A DNA stretch of 64,000 nt from an uncultured Paracoccaceae bacterium (GTDB lineage: Bacteria; Bacteroidota; Bacteroidia; Flavobacteriales; Flavobacteriaceae), in contig CALSPC010000002.1 of NCBI GenBank assembly GCA_943788135.1, forward strand, positions 20,404 through 84,403, in the 5' to 3' direction. This document shows positions 54,188 through 61,012 of this stretch, one piece after another (position 1 is the first letter of the stretch; the number at the start of each line of letters is the position of its first letter). The notes under the pieces were generated by a model. It searched no databases and had not been told where the DNA came from. It saw only the letters and a program-made list of their open reading frames with translations. A program made the translations under genes and the position numbers.

Positions 54188-54206
54188 AATTAGATTGCAA
54201 ACCAAA

Positions 54207-54420
54207 AAGGCAGATGGAAAAACCAAAAAGAAGATTCTTGGTTGCATCTTTACTGAAAAATTCGAAAATTTCGATTTTGAGAGTTGCAACAACATTTTCA
54301 CTCCAGAGATAAAGTCTATTATGTTGGCCAGCAAGGTTTTACGGAGGAATAAAAATAAAAAGGAGGTCAAAAATGACCTCCTGTCTAATATGGCTCCCCC
54401 TATTATTCAAAGTTGCAGCA
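54207..54420 (+). repeat. Left 214-bp direct repeat: 3' remnant of a serine recombinase gene plus att-like core
   Basis: The 214 bases equal 60197-60410 except at one position (54406 t, 60396 a). They encode the recombinase tail KADGKTKKKILGCIFTEKF onward to SNMAPP. The repeat includes a perfect hairpin (AGGAGGTCA, loop aaaa, 54361-54382) and the core GCTCCCCCTATT (54393-54404) with AGTTGCAGC (54411-54419). The upstream part of this recombinase gene is absent. It marks the left boundary of the island. Confidence 0.92.
54393..54419 (+). other. att-like core, copy 1
   Basis: GCTCCCCCTATT, six bases (attcaa), AGTTGCAGC. The bases after it (caatttcatcctttgacg) are similar to those after copy 3 and not to those after copy 2. 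Confidence 0.6.
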
Positions 54421-54463
54421 CAATTTCATCCTTTGACGGACTATTTATAAGTAAACAAGTCCA

Positions 54464-54592
54464 ATGAAATCAAAGAAAAAGGTTGTGATACTCACAGAGG
54501 GTCAAGTAAAGTCACTAATGGATAATCTTCGAGTAGAAAGAGATAAGAGAATTCTATCTGAGATGAGGAATCAAGATCAAAAGGGGAAGTAG
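54464..54592 (+). CDS. 42-residue charged small protein
   Basis: A frame from the ATG at 54464 to TAG at 54592 encodes MKSKKKVVILTEGQVKSL followed by MDNLRVERDKRILSEMRNQ, a basic, single-helix peptide that looks like a real small gene of mobile elements. It overlaps the stop region of the minus-strand gene at 54577. No family is known to me. Confidence 0.4.
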   Translation: MKSKKKVVILTEGQVKSLMDNLRVERDKRILSEMRNQDQKGK

Positions 54593-55128
54593 TCATCGGG
54601 AGATTTCACTTTCTCTCCTCTAATTCTTCTCTCCATATAATCTATCAGAGACTTCTCTGACATACGATAGTTTGACCAGCCGCACTCAACAATATCCATT
54701 TCTCCTTCATTAAGAACATTAAGGTAACGTTTGTAAACTTCCTTTAATTGTGAAGGAAGTGACTCAATAATCCCTTCTTTCTGATTTTTGTATTCAAATT
54801 CTTGATGTTCACCATACCATTCTTCAAAAACCCACTTCCCTTTTTTAAAATTGAATGTATATCCATCATCTTCCTCTAAATTCAATTCTAATTGATCATT
54901 CTCAGATGGTGCATATTCAAAGTCAAAGACATTAACTGTATTGAGTCGTCTTAAAATTTTTCTTCTTTCAATTTTATCAATTAGATTGAGTGGCATCATC
55001 ATCCCGATAGTGACCATTGTCTCCACGTCATCATTAATACTATTCATTCGTAGTATCCAATGAGGTTTTGTGTAGTCTATATCAGAACTACAGCTACAAA
55101 GTCGAAAAGGTCCGTTTAGATCGCACAT
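54577..55128 (-). CDS. Hypothetical protein of the island (183 residues)
   Basis: The protein starts MCDLNGPFRLCSCSSDID, with three cysteines at residues 2, 11 and 13, and continues as a mixed acidic chain with EWYGEHQEFEYKNQKEG and a C-terminal helical part (LKEVYKRYLNVLNEGEMDIVE, split at GEMD). I recognise no family. A fragment of a paralogue (YTRYLSILKEGELYIV) is found at 60784-60864 beside the truncated fur gene, so this protein belongs to the element. It is the only intact larger gene of the island. Confidence 0.55.
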   Translation of the reverse strand: MCDLNGPFRLCSCSSDIDYTKPHWILRMNSINDDVETMVTIGMMMPLNLIDKIERRKILRRLNTVNVFDFEYAPSENDQLELNLEEDDGYTFNFKKGKWVFEEWYGEHQEFEYKNQKEGIIESLPSQLKEVYKRYLNVLNEGEMDIVECGWSNYRMSEKSLIDYMERRIRGEKVKSPDDYFPF

Positions 55129-55212
55129 AAATTTTATATTGTCATAAACATAACAAAAAATTGTGTATTAATCACAAATATATTAGATTTGATTTTAATC
55201 AAATTCTAAATA

Positions 55213-55323
55213 ATGAACCGAATTAAAGAGGTTTTAGACGAAAAAGGGATAAAACAAATCTGGCTTAGCAGAGAAACTTGGTAAAAGTTTCAATACCTGA
55301 ATATTATAAATCAGAATAAATGA
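55213..55323 (+). pseudogene. XRE-family helix-turn-helix regulator, truncated and frameshifted
   Basis: The frame MNRIKEVLDEKGIKQIWL continues after a one-base shift near 55267 as AEKLGKSFNT and, after a missing base near 55301, as VNIINQNK, then stops at the methylase start. This is the first part of an XRE regulator (RIKEVLEEKGIKQTWLAEKLGKSF is the usual form). About half of the normal domain is absent. Such regulators often control restriction genes, which fits its place directly before the methylase. Confidence 0.6.
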
Positions 55324-56386
55324 AAAAAAAATCACAGAATAGAAATCTAACTAACGCTAAAAAAAACAAAAAAGATGAGTTTTATACTCAACTTACTGAT
55401 ATCGAAAACGAATTACGTCATTATAAAAAACACTTTAAAGGCAAAGTAGTTTATTGCAATTGTGATGATCCAAGAGTTAGTAATTTCTTCCACTATTTTT
55501 CTTACAGATTTGAGCAATTAGGAATTAAAAAATTAATTGCTACTTGTTACAAAAACCAAAATGCAGATTTATTTAGCCAAAATGATTCTGACAGAGCAAT
55601 TTATTTAGAATATAATGGAGATAAAAATGGAAATAGAATTCCAGACCCAGAAGAAATCGGAATTAAAGAGTTAAAAGGTGATGGTGATTTTAGAAGCCAA
55701 GAGAGTATTGATCTCTTAAAAGAAGCCGATATAGTTGTAACAAATCCGCCTTTTTCGTTATTTAGAGAATATGTTGCTCAATTAATTGAGTATGATAAAA
55801 AATTTATAATTGTTGGTCACCAAAATGCAATCACTTACAAAGAGATTTTTAGATTTATCGCAGATAATAAAATGTGGTTAGGTTATGGTTTTAAGGGTGG
55901 ATGCTGCTCATTTTATAAATACACAATACGAAGATTATGCAACTGCTGGCGACCATAAAGAAGGTATGATTAGAGTTTCAGGTGTTCTATGGTTTACAAA
56001 TCTTGATATTACATAAACGTCACGAAGATTTAATTTTGTACAAACCATATACGATCAGAAGAATATCCAACTTATGATAACTATAATGCAATAAACGTAA
56101 ATAAGACAAAAGATATACCTATTGATTACAAAGGTTTTATGGGCGTTCCAATTACATTTTTAAACAAACATAATCCTGACCAATTTGAAATAATCGGTCA
56201 AGGGCAAGGTAATTTATATAGAGAACTTACGCCAAAAGGTTTGAGTCAAAAATTTGTTGATGATTATTATAAAACAGGAGGTACTGGCTCATTAAAGAAG
56301 ATCATCCTGTTTTAGGATATTATGACTATAATGGAAAAGCAGTACTTCCATATATGAGAATTATTATAAAAAACAAAAGAAACTAA
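55320..56386 (+). pseudogene. EcoRI-family adenine-specific DNA methyltransferase, four frameshifts
   Basis: The first 194 codons read a methylase with KKDEFYTQLTDIENEL and the catalytic ADIVVTNPPFSLF (NPPF motif IV). The protein then continues in other frames: one extra base near 55902 (GGAAHFINTQYEDYATAG is recovered), extra bases near 56014 and 56054 (EEYPTYDNYNAINVNKTK, GFMGVPITFLNKHNPDQF), and one missing base near 56290 (EDHPVLGYYDYNGKAVLPYM). With these corrected, 354 residues result, the usual length of the EcoRI_methylase family (PF13651). It would modify adenine in a short palindrome to protect against a partner nuclease. As written it is not functional beyond residue ~193. Confidence 0.8.
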
Positions 56387-57463
56387 ATGGATATTGAATT
56401 AAAAGAAATAACTGTCCGAGAATTAACTGCAAGGTTATCAAGATAATAGTGAAGATGGTGTTATTGGATTTGATGGTAAATTAGATATTAGACCACCATA
56501 TCAAAGAGAATTTGTTTATAATGAAAAAGAAAGAAATGCAGTTTTAGATACTTTACAAAAAGACTTTCCTTTAAATGTAATGTATTGGGCAGTTCGTGAA
56601 GATGGAAATTATGAAGTTATAGACGGACAACAAAGAACTATTTCAATTTGTCAATATGTTGAGGGAGATTTTTCAATAGATGGTATTGGTTTTTACAATT
56701 TGCCAAACGATAAGCAAGACCAAATTTTAGATTATACTTTAATGGTTTATTTCTGTTCGGGTACAGATAGTGAGAAATTAGCTTGGTTTGAGACAATTAA
56801 TATTGCTGGTAAAGTTTTAACAAACAAGAATTAAGAAATGCAGTTTATTCAGGTTCTTGGGTTTCAGATGCTAAAAGATATTTTTCGAAAAATAGCAGAC
56901 CAAAAATTGGAGATGAATATTTAAGTGGTTCAGCAAATAGACAAGAGTATTTAGAAACTGCAATAAGTTGGATTTCAAACGGAAAGATTGAGGACTATAT
57001 GTCCAAAAATCAACACGAACCAAACGCAACCGAATTGTGGTTATATTTTCAAAGCGTCATAAATTGGGTAAAAGCGAACTTCACAAAGTATCGCAGAGAA
57101 ATGAAAGGTATAAAATGGGGAATTCTTTACAACGAATTTAAAGACGAGAAATATGATGCCAAAAAATTAGAGGAACAAATTGCTACTCTAATGGAAGATG
57201 AAGACGTAGGGAATAAAAAAGGGATTTACTCATATGTTTTAACTGGTAAAGAAAAACACCTAAACATAAGAGCATTTAGCGACAAACAAAAAAGAGAAGC
57301 CTACGAAAGACAAAAAGGAATTTGCGTAGATTGTAATAAACATTTTGAATTAAACGAAATGGAAGCTGACCATATTGACCCTTGGCATTCTGGAGGAAAA
57401 ACAGATGCTGAAAATTGCCAAATGTTGTGTAGAGAAGATAATAGAAGAAAAGGTGGAAAATAA
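56387..57463 (+). pseudogene. DUF262 + HNH endonuclease, two frameshifts
   Basis: The ATG follows the methylase stop with no gap. One extra base near 56433 and one missing base near 56828 break the frame. When bridged, 358 residues result: an N-terminal DUF262 (ParB-like, DIRPPYQREFVYNEKERNAV and EVIDGQQRTISI) and a C-terminal HNH nuclease with ICVDCNKHF, EADHIDPWHSGG and NCQMLCREDNRRKGG. DUF262 with a nuclease tail is seen in GmrSD-type and other modification-dependent enzymes. Gene order suggests this is the restriction partner of the methylase. Confidence 0.8.
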
Positions 57464-57475
57464 AAATATTTCCAG

Positions 57476-58959
57476 GTGATTAAAAAAAGTAGACTCTCCA
57501 AATCAACATTTATTAGAGGACTTCAATGTGAGAAGTCATTGTATCTCTATAAGCACCATTATAGATTAAAAGATCCTACACCTTCATCACTACAAGCGGT
57601 GTTCGACCAAGGAACCAATATTGGTTTATTGGCACAAGAACTATTTCCCTAATGGTGCTGATGCTTCTCCTGAAAATCATTTTAAAATGGTTGAATCGGT
57701 GGGAAAAACACTAAAGTTTATTTCTCAAGGGGAGTCAATCATTTATGAGGCTACTTTCCAATACAACAACGTTCTTGCTGCATTAGATATCTTGGTAAAA
57801 GATGAAGAAGGTTGGAAAGCGTATGAGGTGAAAAGTTCTACTAAGGTATCCGAAACCTATATTAAAGATGCTGCCATCCAATATTATACAATTACAAATT
57901 CTGGAGTTGATTTAAAAGACATATCGATCGTCCATATTAATAATCAATACACAAAAGATGGAGAATTAGACATTCATCAATTGTTTACCATTGAATCTGT
58001 GTATGATCAAGTTTTAGAGTTTCTCCCACGAATACCAAATGAGATAAGAAGACTCAAAAATGTCATTGAAAGTCCTGAAGTACCAAATGTAGATATTGGA
58101 AATCATTGTTCTGACCCTTATGACTGTGATTTTAAAGGAACGTGTTGGAAACACATCCCTGACTACTCAGTTTTTAATATTTCAAGACTAAACAAAGACA
58201 AGAAGTTTGATTTATATAACCAGGGAGTAATCACATTAGATCAGATTGATCTTGGTCAAACAGACCTGAATCCAAACCAAGTGTTACAGGTTCAATCAGA
58301 AGTAAATGGAACAAGCTCATATTGATATTGAAGAGATTAGAAACTTCACAAATGGATTAAGTTATCCTTTATACTTTTTAGATTTTGAAACTATAGGTCC
58401 TGCAGTTCCAAAATATAATGGTAGTAGACCCTACCAACAACTGGTATTTCAATATTCACTTCACATTCAAGAGACTTCAACCTCTGAATTAGAACATCGT
58501 GAATATCTCGCAGATCCATCTCAAGATCCAAGAATTGGATTCATAGAACAACTGATTCAGGATTGTGGTAACAGTGGAGACATTATTGTCTATAATATTG
58601 GTTTTGAGAGAGGGAAACTCAATGATCTAATCGATGTATTCCCTGAGTATTCTAATGAGTTGAGAGGGATTGTAAATCGATTAAAAGATCTAATGATACC
58701 ATTTCAACAGAAGTGGTATTATACCCCCGAAATGAGAGGGAGTTATTCAATAAAGTACGTTCTCCCTGCACTTGTTCCTGAACTCTCATATAACGACCTT
58801 GATATAAAAGAAGGAGGTACAGCATCTAATACTTTTCTTTCTATGGTTAATGAGACCTTTGAAGGTGATGCACAAAAAACAAGGAGACAACTATTAGAAT
58901 ATTGTGAGTTGGATACCTATGCTATGGTCAAAATTCTTGAGAAACTACTACAGGTGTAA
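57476..58959 (+). pseudogene. DUF2779 protein: Cas4-like nuclease fused to DEDD exonuclease, two frameshifts
   Basis: A GTG at 57476, 12 bp after the HNH stop, opens SRLSKSTFIRGLQCEKSLYL. An extra base near 57648 and another near 58308 break the frame; bridged, about 493 residues result. The first part has ALDILVKDEEGWKAYEVKSS (Asp and Glu-x-Lys of a PD-(D/E)xK site) and cysteines in GLQCEKS and HCSDPYDCDFKGTCW, as in Cas4/AddB Fe-S nucleases. The second part has YFLDFETIGP, VYNIGFERGKL and YCELDTYAMVKI, a DEDD 3'-5' exonuclease. PF11074 covers the C-terminal part. The role is unknown; DNA end processing is likely. Confidence 0.78.
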
Positions 58960-59331
58960 AACTGATTTTCTTTCAAAAAATTGAAAAAATTTATTTTTAA
59001 AAAACTCGATTTTTTCCAAAAAATTCCAGAAAAATCCGGAGTGGGGAATTGACCCCCTCTGGGAAAGTCGAAAAAGGACTTAATAAAGAGCGGATACGAG
59101 GAGTCCGGCCGGGGGGGGCATCATTCTTTTACCAATGTGCGGATAAAAATGATTATGATCAACCCGTGACGGTGATCCTTCACCAATTTTAATCGGCAAA
59201 ATCCATTAATCACAATAATAGCGTACACTTTCATTTGTGAGTGTTTTCATAGCGATAAAATATAGGTTTTATGCGGCATGAGGGGTGTTGCTGCTATAAT
59301 TTTAGGGTATAGATAGGTAAACCTTAGAATT
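58960..59331. other. 372-bp non-coding stretch before the recombinase
   Basis: No gene is seen. It starts with A/T runs, then has an unusually G-rich segment (59036-59120) with a run of eight G near 59111, and a short inverted repeat AGGT..ACCT next to the recombinase start (59315-59324). This may hold the recombinase promoter or an att-related site. Confidence 0.45.
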
Positions 59332-60196
59332 ATGAGTATTTCAATATTATATACAAGAGTTTCGAGCGTAGATCAGAAAACGGATCGGCAAAGAGTAAAA
59401 GAAAATGAATTTGATAAAGTTATCGAAGATAAATGTTCGGGAGCCATTCCAATTTTTGAAAGACCCGAGGGTTCAACCTTAAAAACCCTAATAGATCGAC
59501 ACCAAACAAACATTTTATAATATCATTAGGAATGTTGTTTATACAGGAAAAATCAGGGTAAAAGAGTACAAAAAAGAAGGGGAGCAGATTGTTATAGGAT
59601 TACACCCACCAATTGTTTCAGACGACCTTTTTAAGAGGGCTAATGACTACTTAGATGGTAGGGTTAGAAATTTCGATTTTAAGTCTGATAAAACTGATTT
59701 ATACCCATTGAAAGGGTTTATGAAATGTTCCGAACACGGTAGAACCATCACCGCATATAAGTGTCAAAGTGGTAACAAAAACTGGTATCATTACTATCTG
59801 TGTACCAAACCACGTTGCCAAAGATATAGAGTGGATTGGGCACATGAACAAATAAAAAAGTTATTAGATACAATTTCATTCACTGCTGGTATGGTAAAAG
59901 TTTATAAATCTCAACTCGAGTCACTAATTGACCGAGACGATGTAACAAGAAAAACCGAAATTAAAAGAATTCAGGCTGAGATTGAAAAGTTTGTGACGCG
60001 ACAAACCAACTTGCAAAACTTATTTCTTGACGGAGATATCACCTCTTCTGATTACAACGAAATGAAGAGTAGAATCGAGTCTGAGTTAAGTGATAAACAG
60101 GTTAAGTTGGAACGGTTGAAGTCCACGAAGAGTCCATTTAAAGTGTATTTGAATAAAACTCTCCCAATGATTGAAAACCTAAGTCATTATTGGGAT

Positions 60197-60410
60197 AAGG
60201 CAGATGGAAAAACCAAAAAGAAGATTCTTGGTTGCATCTTTACTGAAAAATTCGAAAATTTCGATTTTGAGAGTTGCAACAACATTTTCACTCCAGAGAT
60301 AAAGTCTATTATGTTGGCCAGCAAGGTTTTACGGAGGAATAAAAATAAAAAGGAGGTCAAAAATGACCTCCTGTCTAATATGGCTCCCCCTATTAATCAA
60401 AGTTGCAGCA
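60197..60410 (+). repeat. Right 214-bp direct repeat (end of the recombinase gene)
   Basis: This copy is the natural 3' end of the recombinase gene. It matches 54207-54420 at 213 of 214 positions, 5990 bp apart. It includes the hairpin AGGAGGTCA (60351-60372) and the att-like core copy 2. Confidence 0.92.
60383..60409 (+). other. att-like core, copy 2
   Basis: GCTCCCCCTATT, six bases (aatcaa), AGTTGCAGC. It lies inside the last codons of the recombinase (SNMAPPINQSCS). Confidence 0.6.
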
Positions 60411-60437
60411 AAAGTAAATCTATTTGTGACTTAAGTT

Positions 60438-60662
60438 TTACTTACCATTCTGAATAGGGTCAGTATTTGGCATTAGTTTATTAAGGATGAAATAAACCGG
60501 GCAGAATTTTGTCATTGGACTTATAAGTTGAAGTCCGCCAACTGCTACCGCGATCCACACAAAGTTCAAGTTGGATGTGTATAGCGTTAAGCCTGCACTT
60601 ATTAAATACAAGACTCCTACAATTGCATCATGTGCTCTTACTTTAGAAACATTTTTTTCCAT
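60438..60662 (-). CDS. DUF2892 (YgaP-like) small membrane protein
   Basis: The 74-residue protein has two helices (IVGVLYLISAGLTLY and FVWIAVAVGGLQLIS) and the end TKFCPVYFILNKLMPN, the FCP-Y motif of DUF2892, the membrane part of YgaP-like rhodaneses. It would sit in the inner membrane; the role is unknown, possibly in sulfur or metal stress. It overlaps the recombinase stop by 20 bases on the other strand and lies between att-like copies 2 and 3, so it could be cargo. Confidence 0.75.
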   Translation of the reverse strand: MEKNVSKVRAHDAIVGVLYLISAGLTLYTSNLNFVWIAVAVGGLQLISPMTKFCPVYFILNKLMPNTDPIQNGK

Positions 60663-60710
60663 ATTGATTTATTTTATTGGTTTAGAGCAAGATAATAATT
60701 TTAAAGTAAA

Positions 60711-60743
60711 AAAACCGCTATACTACAATAGTATAACGGTTTT
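60711..60743. terminator. Long hairpin, copy A of an element-associated repeat
   Basis: AAAACCG-TATACTA (60711-60725) pairs with TAGTATA-CGGTTTT (60729-60743) with one mismatch and a 3-base loop; T-runs on both strands make it a likely bidirectional terminator. A decayed copy is at 63852-63876. Confidence 0.65.
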
Positions 60744-60756
60744 ATCATTATAAGTT

Positions 60757-60783
60757 GCTCCCCCTATTGACAGAAGTTGCAGC
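60757..60783 (+). other. att-like core, copy 3
   Basis: GCTCCCCCTATT, six bases (gacaga), AGTTGCAGC, with the same spacing as copies 1 and 2. It is followed by tcaatttcttcttttgacg, similar to the bases after copy 1. Confidence 0.6.
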
Positions 60784-60864
60784 TCAATTTCTTCTTTTGA
60801 CGATCCACTTAACTTGGACGATATACAATTCTCCTTCCTTTAAAATACTTAAGTAACGAGTGTA
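60784..60864 (-). pseudogene. Fragment of a paralogue of the 183-residue island protein
   Basis: Read on the minus strand the bases encode YTRYLSILKEGELYIVQV and a stop at 60784, which matches YKRYLNVLNEGEMDIVEC of the 183-residue protein. The fragment begins directly after the truncated fur gene, in a different frame, and ends at att-like copy 3. Confidence 0.6.
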
Positions 60865-60866
60865 AG

Positions 60867-61007
60867 TTAGACTGCTTTTTCGAAAGCATTTTCTATATCG
60901 CTTAATGTTACAGCAACTTGTTTTTCGGCAAGAAACTTATAAATCAATAATCGCATTGCTGTAACTCTAATATTTTTTGAGTCTAAAAATTGTTCTATTT
61001 TTTGCAT
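60867..61007 (-). pseudogene. Fur-family regulator, truncated to its first 46 residues
   Basis: The frame from the ATG at 61007 reads MQKIEQFLDSKNIRVTAM then RLLIYKFLAEKQVAVTLSD and IENAFEKA, the winged-helix N-terminus of a Fur/Zur/PerR protein (R-x-T-x-x-R). It should continue into DRTTLYRTL, the recognition helix, but instead breaks at 60872 into sequence of the mobile element. The recognition helix and all metal ligands are lost. It begins 5 bp after the TonB receptor stop, so it was the last gene of that operon. Confidence 0.72.
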
Positions 61008-61012
61008 AATTT

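Larger units (their letters stand above)
59332..60457 (+). pseudogene. Large serine recombinase with internal deletion
   Basis: The catalytic start ISILYTRVSSVDQKTDRQR is intact, with Ser in RVS, but after ERPEGSTLKTLIDRHQ the frame runs into a stop (59520). The coding sequence resumes at once in another frame as FYNIIRNVVYTGKIRVKEY, the recombinase domain, so most of the catalytic domain and the linker are deleted. The rest is typical: zinc ribbon (MKCSEHGRTI, YKCQSG, YLCTKPRC), a long coiled coil (residues after IKKLL) and a basic tail. The last 60 codons lie in the 214-bp repeat, and the very C-terminus crosses the att-like core. It would have moved the element, but cannot now. Confidence 0.82.

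Noticed and set aside
55320..58959. Programmed frameshifting as the cause of the broken frames
   Set aside because: The breaks are many, of both signs and without slippery heptamers or following structures; decay or base-calling error is simpler.
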